DNA of 63,665 bases, taken from contig ONSQ01000003.1 of the NCBI GenBank assembly GCA_900320465.1, positions 1-63,665 of the forward strand. The letters are read 5' to 3'. Position 1 is the stretch's first letter, and the number at the start of each line of letters is the position of its first letter. Under the pieces are notes generated by a model. The model was not told the DNA's origin. It saw only the letters and a list, made by a program, of their open reading frames with translations, and searched no databases. Source of the stretch: an uncultured Eubacteriales bacterium (GTDB taxonomy: Bacteria; Bacillota; Clostridia; Oscillospirales; Oscillospiraceae). Both the position numbers and the translations under genes were made by a program. This document shows positions 45,568 through 60,500 of this stretch, one piece after another.

Positions 45568-48500
45568 ATGAAAAAGCTACGGATGACGACAATCAAACGA
45601 AAGGGGAGACAGCTTGGACAGCTTGCGCTCATGCTGCTGATGGTGCTGTCTCTGTTCCTCGCCAATGTACCCGCGGCCATGGCCGAGGGCGATTCGTCGT
45701 CCCCTGCGTCCGGCTCCCCCGGACAGACGGCGTCGCTCACCGCCACGGAGGGCACCGCCACACTGAGCGAAGTCATCGATGAGAACAACAGCAACACCCA
45801 GTCTTCCGCGGAGAACTTCACCAACGACCTCCCCTCGGTCACGGTGACAGAAACCTTCGTTACCACCGATACCTCCGACAAGACCCCGGAAGAGAAAATC
45901 GAATCCCTGACCCCGAAGACCACGACCTACACTCTGACCGAGACCGGCGCCACCGTCGCCAAGAACGACGAGAGCAAGGTGGACAAGACCAACGGCGACG
46001 TGACCGTCACAGCGTCCGAACCCGTTGCGCCGCCCGCCGATCCGGAGACCGGCGTGACCCCCGCACCCGAGGTTACCATTTCCCGCGTGACCGTTATCAA
46101 ATCTGATAATGCCATCCAGAAGGCTGTCAACAGCGCCCTGGAGAAGATCACCGCCGATACCAAGTCCGTCACAGTGACTGTCGGCGCCGGCACCTATAAC
46201 GGTGATGTCAATATTGCCGCTACCGAGTCGCTGGCCGCGATCTTCGAGAACAACCAGGACTTCGCCCTGTACATTCTGGGCGAGGGCTCCTATGACAAGC
46301 CCGCGGACGGCGAGATCATCGACAAGGATACGGTCGGCGCCCAGGGTGGCACGGAAGTGATCCTGAAGGGCAGCATCAACATCGACGGCATCAACGTGAC
46401 GCTGGCAGGCATCTACCTGTCCATGGGCAACAAGCTGAACGTCACCGGCGGCAGCGACGTCACCGTGTTCGGCACCACCGGACGCGACGGCGTTGACGCC
46501 GTGCTGCGCGGCGAGGGCAACAGCCTCACCGTGGACACCGGCGCGGGGAACGACACCCTCACCGTAACCGCCTCCGGCGACTACGCCGGACTCAACACCG
46601 TCAAGGCCGATACCGGGGCTGGCGACGACACGGTGACGCTGACCCAGGAGACCGGCGTCATGAGCGTCGAGATCGACACCGGCGACGGCGACGACAAGGT
46701 TACCCTGTCCGCGACCTCCGGGGCCTCCCGGAGCTGGAGCGATACCGAAGGAACCGAGCACAAAGGAAGTCTTACGCTGAACACCGGCAAGGGCGACGAC
46801 AGCGTCTCAGCGAGCGCCGCGCTTGACCATGGCTATGAGAGCATCACCGTCAATGGTGGTGAAGGATACGACGTCATGGATCTGGTGGGAGAACTCAAAG
46901 CGGACGACGCCGATGCGATCTCCGGCGACCTGACGCGCTCCGACGACGGATACAGCGGGACCGTGACCATGAAGGCGGCCGAGAGCGACAAGACCTTTGA
47001 CCTGGAACTGACAGCTTTCAAGATTCTGACAGACTCGCTGAAGAATAAGACCAGCACCGAGCTGGACGATCTCAACACCACTGAGATTTCTTCCTTTAAA
47101 AACTATACCTATAAATATAATGGTACGCCGCCGGACGGCGTATCGGCCGACTGGTCGGACGAGAGCGTGTACGGCGCGCTGGTGCTGACCAATCTGGTCA
47201 TCCGGGGGGACGAGGTCAAGCTTGGCAATCTCAAGCTGCCCACCGTGAACCTGACGGTGGAATCCCCCAACATCACGGTCAGCGGCGCAGTCAGCGCGGC
47301 GACCATCATCCTCCGGGCACACGACGAGGATTCCGGCTATGACCTGCACGGGTCCACCGCCGGCAGCATCATCTCCTACGGTCTGGGCGATGAGGCTCTG
47401 ACCGGACAGATGTTCGACATCGTATCCAATGCGAAGATCACCGTTGAAGAGGACGCGGCACTTGACGCCGTCGAGGGCGCGCTGACCATCAGCGCCTCGG
47501 TGGACCAGACCGCCAATCTGATCGACCTGCTCGGTACCGACACCGATACCGACTGGATGAACTTCTTCAACGTCAAGGTCGGCGACGCGCTCGTCAAGAT
47601 CTTCGGCGATCTGACCGCCAAGACCGACGTGATCGTCTCGGCCAAAGCCAACGTGACCATGGAGGTCAGCAACAGCGTGCTCTCCACGCTGTACGTCCCG
47701 GTCTCCTTTGTGGTCTCCTCCACCGAGGCCAGCGTCGAAGTCGTTGGCAGCAGCATCAACGCCGGCGGCGATGTGAAGCTCAGCTCCGAGTCTTCGATTT
47801 CCGCCAAGGCCTCCGCCACCACGGGCGACCTGCCTGTCTCCCTGGCCGTGGCCGTCGTCGTGAATGACGCCCACACGATCCTGGGCGGCGACAGCACGGT
47901 CAAGGCCGGCGGCGACGTCACCATCTCCTCCAAGGCCAACACCGTTGCCGACGCAAACGCGGGCCGCGGCACCCTGAACAAAGACGCCAGCGGTTACATC
48001 ACCGTTGAGGTCGCCGTGCAGGACTGCTACGCGCGCGTCACCGATACCGCCTCCATCGAGGTCGGCGGCAGCGTCAGCGTCACCTCCACCTCCAACCTGA
48101 AGGGCAACTCCGTCGCCACCAGCGCCGCCAAGGCCGGCGGCCAGGCGGGCCAGGGCGGCAAGAGCGTGGACGACGCGCTGGACAAGGCCAAGGGACTTCT
48201 TATGAAAATCATCGGCAAGCTGGAAGAGAACGAGCTTGTCCGTGCGGTCTACCGTCTGACCGACGCAGCGGATTACGTCGGCGGACAGACCTATAAAATC
48301 ACCGTTGCATCCACCGAGAACGGCAGCGTCAGCGCCCCCGGCTCGGCCAACGGCTTCAAGGCCGTCAGCGATGCGACCTTCAAGGATGGCGTGCAGTACT
48401 ACCAGCGCTTCGACGGAAAGTACGTCCCCGCGGACGTGACCGTCGGCGCCGCCATCCCCGTGACCAAGAGTTACTTCACCGCCGCCGACCCCGTCAAGCT

Positions 48501-51500
48501 GGTGGTCAATCCGGCGGAGGGCTACACCCTCGACGACATCGTCATCACCTACCTCCCGCCCGACGCGGACGAGAAGAGCACCGTCAAGCTCAGCCAGAGC
48601 GGCAACGCCCTGTCTCTGCAGAAGTGCGGCGCCCACACCTACAGCTTCAACATGCCCGACGCCGACATCACCGTTACCGTCACCTTCAAGTCCGGCACCG
48701 ACGAGGACGCCGGGGCAGCGGCCGAGGAGGGCAGCAGTACCGAGGCGGGTCTGACCGACATCTTCAGCGCGGCGACCACGGGCAGCGAGAGCACGCAGGA
48801 GGATGAAGAAGCTGCCTCAGCAGACGGCGTGCAGCTGCGGGTCGGATACTTCGACACCTACACGCCTATCCCCGGCACCCCCAACGGCGAGTTTTACGAA
48901 AAGCTCTCCGACGGCACCTACTCTCTGGTGACCGGCACGCCGGTCTCCGGCAAGACCTATTACAGCCGCAGCAGCGCCTTCGCTCTGACCGAGGATAACC
49001 TCTTCCGCGAGGGCACCAGATACTACACCCGCAACGCCGACGGCACCTACACCGCCGCCTCCGTCACCGCGGGCGGGAGCATCACGCCGGGCACCTACTA
49101 CGTCCGCTGCGGTTCCATCACGCCCAGCGTGTCCAAGGCCGACGCGGCCAGCACCGTCACCATCAAGGCCAGCCCCATCGCCCAGCACGCGCTCAGCGGC
49201 GTGACCGCCAGCTACAAGACCAACTACCTGCTCACCACCGACAGCAAGTTCCAGTCCTCCACCACCTACTACCTGTTCCAGGATGGAGAGTTCAAAGAAC
49301 AGTCCGTCACCGCCGGTGAGAATATCCCCGCCGACAAAGCCTACTATATTAAATCCAGCGAAAGCCGCACCGTGACCGAGCTGGTCAATCCCGACAAGAC
49401 CGGCGCCTACACCTACAAGGTCCCGGCAGGCGTCACGGCCGAGGGCATCCTCTTCAACGCCTCCTTCTCCAAGGGCAGCACCATGGCGAGCCAGGCCAAG
49501 AAGAGCGACAACAACGCCACCAGCCAGTACACCGGCGCCCTGGCCTGCGGTGTGAACATCAACCGCAACGACGCCTCCGTCACCACCAGCGGCACCATCA
49601 CCGCCGGCAGCTCCGTCACGATCAAGGCCGACGGCAAGGACATCGCCACAGTCAAGGCGGACGGCACCGCGGTCGGCGCCGATAAGCCCAACGAGGACGA
49701 GGCCGAAGGCACCCACACCGACGTGACCACCGCCAAGCAGACCGTGGTCCCCTACACCGTCTATCTGGAGCCCTCTCAGGGCGCCAGCCTGAAGGCCGTC
49801 GCGGACGGCGACGCCGAGACGGGTGTGTACGTGTTTGAGATCGTCAGCGATGCGGCCGACTACAAGCCGGAGGCCGGCAAGGTCACCTTCACCTACACCG
49901 ACGCCGAGGGCAACGCCAAGAACGGCACGGCCGAGTTCGATTCCGAGACCGGCCGCTACACCGTCAAGCTCAGCGGCCTTTCCGTCAAGCCCGGCACCAA
50001 GGTCAGCATCAAGCTGGAGGGCGCCACCGACGGCGACAAGACCGAGGGCAAGTACCTGGTCAGCAACCCCATCAGCGTGGATGAGACCACCAACGGCTCC
50101 GTCACCCTCGCCGGCGGCGAGGCAGGCTCCAACGTCTACCTCTTCCGCGTGAAGGCGGCGGTGGGCTACGCCGTCAAGACCGGCAGCCCGTACATCACCT
50201 ATACCAGCTCCGTCACCGGCGAGACCGTGAAGAAGGCTCTTCCCTCCGCAGCCGGCAGCGGTGTGTACTCCCTCAAGCTTGCCAGCTACAGCGATCTGGC
50301 CGCGGGCAGCGCCGTCACCATCGGCGCCGAGTTTGAGGAAAATCAGAAGACCGTCACCACCGTGACCCAGGCGGCCGGCCATGCCAGCTCCAGCGCCGGC
50401 AGCTTTGCCGACATGCACGGCACCACCGGCAGTCCCGCCAAGGCGAAGGTGGGTGAGAAGGTCACCTTCAAGATCAATGTGGCGCCCGGCCACGAGGCCC
50501 AGTCCGTCATGGTCACGCTGCGCTACCGTCTGAACGGCGCGGAGGAGGACTCCGTGCGCATCCTCACGGCGGACAGCGACGGCAAGTTCAACTTCATCAT
50601 GCCCAATGCCAACGTGACGCTGATCGCGGACTTCTTCAACCAGATCCACACCGCCCAGATCTCCGGCTCCGGCGCGGGCGACGCCAAGGTGAACCTCAGC
50701 ACCGCCGGCGTGGGCGAGACCGTCACCGTCTCTCTCAACGACACCGCTCAGATGGAGGGCAAGAAGATCACCGCGGTGAGTCTGAGCGTCAAGAACAAGA
50801 CCACCAACGCCCTCATCGCCACCGTCAATCTGGAGAAGGGCGAGGACGGCAAGTGGAGCTACCTCATTCCCGATGAGCTGGAAGGCGTTGCTCTGGGCGA
50901 CACGGCCTGCGTGTTCACCTTTGATCCCAGCTTCGCCGAAAAGACCTTCGTGGTCAAGACCGGGGCAGTGGAGAACGGCACGATCAAGCTCTCCTCCGCC
51001 ATGGCCGATCCGGGTGAGACCTATACCTTTACCGTTACCCCCAACAGCGGCTTTGAGCTGCGCGAGGGCAGCGTCAGCGTTACCATCACCGTCGGCGGCA
51101 CGACCACCAGCCTGCCTGTCAAGGGCAGCGGCACCAAGTACTCCGTGGTCATGCCCAGCGACCTCACCTCCTCCGCCAAGGCGGAGATCCGCGCCAGCTT
51201 TGATATCGGCCTTTCCGATACCACCGGCTCGGGCAAGGAAGGCGAGGAGATCTTCGCCATGGGCGCCTCGGTGTCCGTGGCCGTCACCCGCCATCACAAC
51301 ATCGCCCGTCTGGATAACGCCACAGTCAACTGCAAGAGTCTGACCGTGGGCTCCAATACCGAGACCACCGCCAAGGTGGACGCGGTGGCGGGATACAACA
51401 AGGCCGACTTCGGCCTGGGCGGCGCTATCGCCGTTCAGGTTGGCTCGGTTCGCTCCCAGGCGCTTGTGGATGAGAACGCCAAGCTCAATCTCCAGGGCGG

Positions 51501-54500
51501 CAAGCTCTCCGTCACGGCGGACAGCAAGAACCAGTTTGAAACCACCGCCAATGCCCGCGGCACCGCGCACTCCAAGTTCGCCGGTGTGGGCGCCGGCATC
51601 GCGGTGTCCGCCACCGGCGTCGAGACCATCGCGCGCGTGGCCGACGGCGTGGTCATTGAGACCGGCGACAAGGCGCTGAGCTCTGTCGACGTCAAGGCCA
51701 CCGCCGGCGACACCCAGAAGGTCAACGCCACCGCGGGTTCCGCGGGCGGCATCTCCGTCACGCCTGCCCTGGCCACTCTGGTGGCCGGTGCGCTGACCCA
51801 TGCCACCCTGGGTAAGGGGACCGGCACGCTCAAGTGCAGCGGCGACGTGAACATCGGCGCAACCAGCACCCTGGACCGCATCGTGAACGCGGACGCGACC
51901 TCTGCGGGCGGCGGCGTGGGCGTGGGCTCCACCGTCGGCGTCAGTGTGCTGCATGACAGCACCGTTGCCCGTCTTTCCAGAAGCGTGACAGCCAAGAACG
52001 TCTCGGTCAGAACCAGCGCCTCGAACCGCGAGCATACCACCGCCAAGGCAGGCACCAACGGGGCCTCCGGCGACAGCAAGAGCGGAGACAAGGACGGCTC
52101 AGACCCAGCGGGAGGAAAGAACGGCACCAAGTCCGGCGCGGACAAGCAGGCCGACAAGGCCCTGTCCGGCGCGGGCAAGCTGGCCGGTCAGGTCAAGACC
52201 GCCGGCATCAATTCCGATAAACTGGCCAACGACGCCAAGAACAAGCCCAGCGCCTCCACCGCCGAGGGCGGCATCGAAATCGCCGCGGCCCTGGCGCTGA
52301 ATATCCAGACCACCGAAGCTCTGGCCCGGATCGACGACGACATCACGATCACCGCCGAGGCCGAGAAGAGCGACGAGACCGAGACCGCCGCCTCCGAAGG
52401 CGCGAAGCCCGAGACCAAGGACAAGGGCGGCAAGGTCACCATCCAGTCTCTGGCCGTCAATGAGAGCAGCGTCACCGCCAACGCCAGCGCCGCCAAGAGC
52501 AACGTGGGCGTGGGTGTGGCCGTCGCGCTCAACCAGGTCACCTACTCCAACGAGGCCATCCTGGGCGACGCAGCCGTCAAGGCAGTGGATCTGACGGTCG
52601 AGGCCGGCATCATCCCCAACGGCACCAAGGATAAGACCCTGGGCAAGAACGACAAGTACGATCCCGAGAAGGATCGCAACTGGTTGATGAACCTGCTGGA
52701 GGACGCCATCACCGATCTGGTGATGGATATCGCCGACTCCATGGGTCTGGCCGATCTTCTGGGCGAGAGCAACGCCGCCATCATTTCCCGCATCGTCACC
52801 GACATGGTGGATGCGGCGCTCAAAGAGCTGGTGGAGGGCACCGGTCTGGAAGACCTTTTGAAGAACGATCCCTATGAGCAGCTCAAGGACAATCTGAGCG
52901 CGCTCAAGGACATGTTTGTCGACAGCATCCCCGACGACTGGAAGGAAAAGCTCGGCCTGGACGAGGACGCGGATCTGAGCGATCTGCTGGACAGCGAACT
53001 GGGCGATTACCTGAAGGACGAGGGCTGGAATCAGGTCCAGGACAAGCTGCTGGACAAGTTCCTGGATGCCGTCAACCCAAGCATGCTCAATTTCCTGGAT
53101 CCCAGCTCCATCCTCTCCGGAACCGAGAGCTTCCTTGAGCAGATCAAGAACGCCTTCAACGTGGAAGACGGCTTCTTCTCCAACACTTTCGACAAGCTTG
53201 TTGACGATCTGAAGGACAAGATCAAGGAGCTCACCGGCAAGGACGATCTGTCCTGGGACAGCCTCAGCGACTGGCTGGAGGAATCCTTTGACAACCTGGT
53301 GGAGAAATCCGTCGACCAGCTGACCGAGGGCATTGTCGATCTGGACAAGCTCAAGGCCTTTATCGCCGACCGCGTCGGCGAGGTCCTGCTGGAGAAGCTG
53401 GAGAACGCGGTGGAGGAGGCCGGCAAGGCGCTGACCAACGCCGCTGTGGACGAGATCCTCGGCCACCTGAACAGAGAATACATCATCGAGGGCGAGATCG
53501 ACGCGCATCGCTTCACCACCCAGGCCATCGCCGGTTCCAGCGGCGTCAAGGCCTCCGTGGCCGGCAGCGCGGCCATCGCGCTGATCAGCGGCACGACCGG
53601 CGCGCTGATTGCCGGCGCCGCGGCTCCCTCGGACAACAAGGTTGAAACCAGCGGAGATATGATCCTCCGCGCCATCGGCAGCCAGGTGGAAAAGACCACC
53701 GCCTCCGCAGCGGAGGACGGACGCGGCAACGCGGACGGCAATCTGAACGCGGGCGCCTCTGACAAGGTGGATGATTCCGCCGCCGAAACCAAAGCCAGCA
53801 CGATAGACACGATTTCGAACGCCGCCATTGAGGTGGGGGCGGGCGGAAGCGCGTCTGTAAGCGATCGCAAGGTCACGCTCAAGCCCGACAGCAACAAGAA
53901 GGTCCGCGGCGTCACCGTCAAGTACGTCAAGCCCGACGGCAGCACCGGCAGCATGGACATTCCGCTCAGCGACGGCGCCTTCACCGTTCCGGAAATCTCC
54001 AAGAGCGGCAACAGCGTCACCATCACTCTGGGCGACAAGCAGGTGGAGGTCAAGGCCGGTTCCAAGCTGACCTATCGCGTGCTGTTCGTGGGCAAGGAGA
54101 CTGCCTTCACGGGCGACGTGGACGTCAGCTGGAAGGGCGATGGCAGCGCCACTGTCACCAAGGAGGACGCCGGCAGCGAAACCGTCGATTACTGTGTCAA
54201 GGTGGAGCCCAAGAAGGGCTACATCCTGGACAAGACCCTTACCTTTGAATATATCAAGCCCGACGGACACACCGACAAGGTCACCGTCGAGCTGACGGAT
54301 GCCCAGCTGGAAGAGCTGATCAACAACGGCTATCACTTCCAGATCAAGAAGCACGGCGAGGACACCACGCTGATCCTCGGCGCCATCAAGGACATCAAGA
54401 CCGAGACCATCGTCAACGTCAGTCTGCGCTTCATCGGCAAGTACGTGCTGGAGATCGAGGATGCCGAGACGGCCGAAACGCCCAAGCCCAACGCCGACGG

Positions 54501-57500
54501 CAGCTACTCCAACAGCTACGTGCTCAAGGACGGCAGCAAGGAAGCCGTCAAGGTCAAGCTGATGAATCTGCGTGCCCAGAAGGACGGCGAAGAACTCCAC
54601 GCCGCCGCTTCGGACCGCATCGTCATGATCGTCAAGGCCGCCGAGGGCTACAGCATCGACAAGATGAAGCTGTCCTTCAAGGTCGAGGGTGAAGACCGCA
54701 GCCGCGACGTGGTCACGGTGGAGCCCTCTGTCATCGATCCCGACGGCGGCACGGCCTACGTCTTCACCATGCCTTCGTCCAACGCCAAGCTCCACTTTAC
54801 CTTCAGCGAGAGCACCGAGGGCGAGAAGGAAGATGAAGAGAAGACCCAGGCCGGCAAGAAGATCGGCGTGGGCGCCGGCTTCGCCATGACCTATACGGAC
54901 CTGACGGTGGTGGCCGGTATCGGCGACAACCGCACGGTCACGGCCGGCACCGCCGACATCAGCGCCAAGGCCGTTCACAATACCCAGAGCGCCGCTGTCG
55001 CCGGCACCGATCCGCTGGCGAACACCACCGGCGAGACCAATAAGAACACCGCTCTCGACGCCTCCGCGGCCGTCAGCGTTATCGACGATGAGATCAAGGC
55101 CACCGTGGGCGAGGGCAGCGCCCTTACGCTCAGCGGCAAGAACACCATTGTCAATGCCGACGATCCCAAGTCGCCGCTGAACTTCCGCCTGCTGGCCGAG
55201 CGGGAGGGCAAGGCCATCACCAAGGCCTCGGCCTTCGCTGCCGGCAAGAAGACCGCCATCGGCGCCAGCGTCAGCGTGAATATCAGCTCCTCCGACGTGC
55301 TCGCCCTGCTGGAAGGCAGCGTCAGCGCCGCCGGAGCCGCCGCTCTGTACGCCGACGATTACAGCCGCGACAACAGCGAGGCGCTGGCCTCCGCCATGGG
55401 CGCGGATCTGGACCGCTATCTGAGCAAGTTCGCCCAGGGCACCGAGAGCGTCGAGAAGAAGACTAACAAGCTGCTTGCCGGCAAGTACTTCGACGACGAT
55501 GAGACTTCCGGCGAGGATAAGAAGGAAGAAACCGAAAACGGCGCCAAAATCAACGACTCGCTGGAGGAGAAGGGCGGCAAGACCACCGACGGCAAGGCCA
55601 ACCTCTCGTCCAACGCGCTGCGCAGCCAGGATGTGAAGTCTCCGTCCGGCGAGGGCGCATCCGACAAGGCCGGCGAGGGCATCGACGCCTCCAACGCCGA
55701 GAGCGGCGAAAATCTGGACGGCGTCAAGGCAAACGCCGAGCAGAAGTTCCAGGTCGCGGCTTCCGTGGGCCTGAACATCACCGAGCACCGCGCAAAAATC
55801 ACCGTGCGCGGCGGCCTGTCCGCCGCCTCCATCGCGGCGCGCGCCGACAACCGCGGCAACCTGATGACCAAGGCCTCCGGCCTGGCCATGAGCATGGAGC
55901 AGGATTCCAACTCCATCGCCGCCGGCGTCGCGGTCGTGGTGGACCGCAATGAGAGCACCATTGATATTTACGGCGATCTCACCGCCAAAAATGCCGAGGG
56001 CAAGGCCGGTGAACTGAGTCTGGACGCCTCCACCACCAAGAATATGGACGGCAGCTACCGCGGCCTGCTGGCCGGACAGGCGCTGTCCGGCGCCGTTGCC
56101 GGCGGAACGGTCTCCGTCAGCGGCAGCGTTACGGTGCTGACGGACGATTCCGTCACCGCTGTCCGTATCCACAGCACGGCCAGCAAGCCCCTCACCGTGG
56201 AGGGCGGCGCCATCCGCTTCCAGGCCTACGACAAGACCAAGCTCGCCATTCGCGCGGGCGGCGTCGGCGTCTCCGCCGGCGGCAACGCGGGTGCCGGCGC
56301 GGCCTTTGCGATCCTCTACGCCAACAGCGTGGTGGACGCCTCCGTGGGCGAAAAGGCCGTCATCCGCGGCAGCAGCCTGGACATCTGCGCCGAAAAGGCC
56401 GTGGTGGATTACAGCGACTTTGAAAACGTCGTCGGCGTGGACACTTTCCTCACCGACACCTCCGAGGTCGCCGCGGCCGATAAGGACAAGGTCGACAAGG
56501 GCATCATCAATCTGGACCGCGACAAGAGCGATCCCAATTCCAGCTACAAGGCGGACATCAACTTCACCATGGCGGGGGTGCTGGATCTCGTCGACGCCAT
56601 GAACGTGCTGTCCTCCACCAACTATTATCTCGAAGCTGTCGCCGGCGCCATCGTCGTCAATCCCGCCGAGGGATCCGACGCCGCGGTTGCGGGCAGCATC
56701 GCCATGCTGTTCTTCGCCAACAAGGTCACGGCCACGCTGGGAGCGGACGTCACCGTCGAGCTCAGCGGCCTGAGCTACGAGCTCTACCTCGACGAGGACG
56801 AGCGCAGCTACTATGTGCTGGACGGCACGGTTTATGCGGAGAATGATAACGGCACGCTCAGCCGCGCCGGCTTCGGCCCCGAGTACTTCGGCGTCAGCCC
56901 CGAGAGCGATACCGAGTCCGTGGACGGCGTGACCTACACCATCTACAAGGTGGGCGAGCGCAGCTTCTATGTCTACGGCAGCCGCTCTTATGAGAAGAAC
57001 GGCGACGAGCTCAAGCGCAGCGACGTTCCCGCCGCTGTGCTCAAGGGCGAAAAGACCGGCAAGAGCGTGGATCGCGGCATGCTGCTCCACGCCTCGGACG
57101 ACTCTAACGTGCGTATCCTGGCGGGCAGCATGGAGATCGCGCCCTCCAAGGCGGGCGTTGGTCTGACGCTGGCCTGGATGGACAACGCCGACGAGGCTGT
57201 CGCCGGTGTTGGCAGCAACAGCAGCATCAGCCTTGAAAAGGGCAGCTACGATCAGAGCGCCAAGGTCAATGTCAACGGCATGATCCTCACCGTGGCCGCG
57301 TCCATCGCCGCAGGTTCCAGCTCCACGCTGAACCTGGGCGGCACGGTCAATGTGGTCTCGGCAGACAGCAAGGCCAGAGCCGAGCTGGGCGACGGCGCCA
57401 AGGTCACCGCCGCAAACCTGCTGAGCGTCAAGAGCGGCGCCAGGACCGACCTGCTGCTCGTCTCGGCCAGCGCGGCTCCCGGCGGCGCTACCGTTGCCGT

Positions 57501-60500
57501 GGGCGGCACGGTCGCTGTGGTGCTGGACAACGTCAGCGCCATCACCGATATCGGCGCCGGCGCGGCGCTGAAGAGCAGCCTCGGCAGCGTCGAAATCGGC
57601 AGCAGCAACCACGAAAAGATCATCAACATCCTGGCCAGCGCCTCCGCCGCCGGCTCGCCGGAAAGCGAAGCCTCGGTAGCGGGCACCGTGGGCGTGCTGG
57701 TATCGGGTACCGAAGCGAAGGTCAGACTGGGCGACAACACCAGGGTGGAAGCCAAGCTTGACGTGGATCTCACCACCGACTCCTCCAGTTATCTGGTGGA
57801 GGTCGCCGGCGCCCTCGCCATCGGCGGCGGCACGGCGGAGATCGGCGCCACGGTGCTGACCAACATTCTGCGGCGCAGCGCGCTTGTCAGTCTGGGCCAG
57901 AACAATACCGTCACCGCCGAACTCGGCAGCGTGCTGATCGAGTCTGTGGGCGACGACTTCAACGTGATGGTGGGTCTGGCGGCCGGCGGCACCACGGGAA
58001 ATGCCTTCAACGGCACCATCCCCGTCCTGGTGTCCCACACCGCTGTTTGCTCCGAGGTGGGCAAGAACAGCACCGTCACCGCCGGCGACTCCATCGGCGT
58101 CATCAGCAAACTCAACAGTGAAAACTATGTCTTCGCGGGCGGACTGACCGTTGCTCTCGGCACGGTCGGCCTGGGCGCTTCCGTCGGCACGGCTGTGATC
58201 GGCAACACAGTGGCCTCCACTGTGGCTGAGAGCGCCAGGCTCACCGCCCATGTCCGCTCCGGCGGCACCGGCCTGACCACCGCCACCAACCGTGGCACCA
58301 AGCGCCGCGGCGTGATGATCGAGGCTCAGGCCAGCGATACCGCCGTTGTTGGCACGGTCGCCGCGGGCGGGGCCGCCACCGCCGGCATCTCCGGCAGCGT
58401 GGTCACGCTGGTCATCAACAACCAGGTCAAGGCGAAGGCGGAAGCCGGCGCCGAGATCATCGCCTTCCCCACGGAAGGGGAAGAGGGCGAGGGCGACGTC
58501 GCGGTCGGAGCCGAGGACCACTCAGATGTGTGGGCCATGGCCGGGGCGCTGGCCGCCTCCGCCACGGCGGGTGTGGGCGCCACGGTCGTCACCACGGTCT
58601 TTGCCAAGAGCGTGGAGGCCTCCATCGCCGAGAACTGCGTCACCAAGGCCTCCGGCAGCGTGGGCGTCCGCGCCGACGACAAGAGCCGCCTGATCCTGCT
58701 GGCTCTGGGCTTCGGCGCCGCGGCCACCGCGGGTGTGGCCGGTGACGTGAACACCATGGTGTATACGGATCGCAGCGCTGCCTCTCTGGGCGGCAGCGTC
58801 AGCGCGCGCAAGGACGTCAATGTGTCGGCCGATTCCGACAATCTGCTGGTCAATGTGGCGCTTGGCGTGGCTGCTGCCGGTACCGCGGGCGTCAGCGCCG
58901 TGGCTGTGATCACCTATTTCCAGGGCACGACCCTGGCAGAAATCCTGAACAACGCCAGCATCGGCAAGGCCGACGACAAGATCGGCGGCAGCGTCAAGCT
59001 GACGGCCAGCTCCAAGGAGCTGGTTACCGGCGACGCGGCCGGAGCTGCAGTGGGCGGCGCCGCGGGCGTGGGCGGAACGGTGGACGTGATCGTCACCAAG
59101 CTCTCCACCCGTGCCGTCACGGGCAACAACGTCAGGATCTTCGCCCAGGGCGATCTGATCCTCTCCGCCACCGACAGCTATGAGCTGATCGCCATCGTGG
59201 CTACCGTGGCCGTCGCCGGTACCGCCGGTGTCGGGGCCAGCGTCCTTGTCAGCGTCAGCTACGCCGAGGTCGCGGCGGTGCTGGGCAACAACAATACCGT
59301 TGAGGCCCGCAACGTGGTCATCACCGCACGGGACGACCGGGATATCACCGCGGCGGACGCCACCCTGGCTGTGGGCGGCGTGGCCGGCGTCGGCGCTTCG
59401 GTCAGCGTGGTGATTTCCGGCGCAAAGATGAGCCAGGATGCCCACGACACCATGTACGACAACACCGAAGAGATCGGCGGCGAGCGCTACAACACCTATT
59501 ACTACGACGTGACGGTGGACGGCAAGCGCAAGACCATCAAGCTCTTCGAGAAGAGCGGTTCCTACTATACTTATAATGAAGGCGGCGTCCTTGTTCCTTA
59601 CAGCGGCAGCGTAGACAGCAGCAAGCTGCGCCGCGGCGGTCTGGATCCCAGAACCCAGATGGAAGCCTCCTTCAACAGCGGCAGCGGCGCCGCGGCGGCC
59701 TACCGTCCCGACGGCGATGAGCTGGACGAACTGCTCGCCGGCGACGGACAGAGCGAGAGCGACGACGATTACGGCGACTACGGCCAGCCCAGCGGGGAAG
59801 TGGACCCGGTGGTGGGCGACGGTCAGCTGTATATCTTCCTCAACGGCGCCTATGTGGGCATCACCGATGAGGAGGCCCAGGGCGTCTACGCCTCGCACCA
59901 GCGCTACTACTACGACAGCGAGAAAGATGAGTACGTCCCCACCGCCGCCAGCTCTTCCAGCGCGCTGGATACCTCCGCTTACGACGCTACGGCCAACGGC
60001 GAGGAAGGCACAAAGTACACCGTCTCCTCCGTCAGCGGTCTGAGCGACTCCAACGCCGCCGTGATCGGCGCAGGCAGCCGCGTGACGGCCGCCGGCCGCA
60101 TCGACGTGCTGGCCTATGATACCGTCAACGCGCTGCTTATCACCGGCTCGGCCGCCGTGGGCGGCACCGCCGGTGTGGGCGTTGGCGTCACGGTTTCCAC
60201 GCTGCACTCCAACGTGCAGGCCCGCGTGGATCACGGCGCCGTGCTCAGCGCCGGAGGCGACATCACCGTCAAGGCCAGCTCCGGCTCGGCCGACAAGGAT
60301 ATCGCCGAGGCACTCTCCAAACTTCCCGTCAGCGATCACAACCCGCTGACTTCGGATCTAATCAGCGACAGCAATACCAAAGCCAATGAGGACAGCGGCA
60401 GCACAGCTGCGAGCTCCACCATCCGTCTCATCTCGGTGACGGCGGCCGGCGGAATCGCGGGTGTGGGCGTCAGCGTGTCCGTACTGCACGTGTATTCCCA

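Noticed and set aside
52099..58521. A 2,140-codon open frame on the minus strand, and several others, across the giant gene
   Set aside because: Produced by codon bias and repeats of the plus-strand gene. The translations are low-complexity Gly/Ala/Val/Asp with no ribosome site, and the plus frame has a signal peptide and coherent modules.
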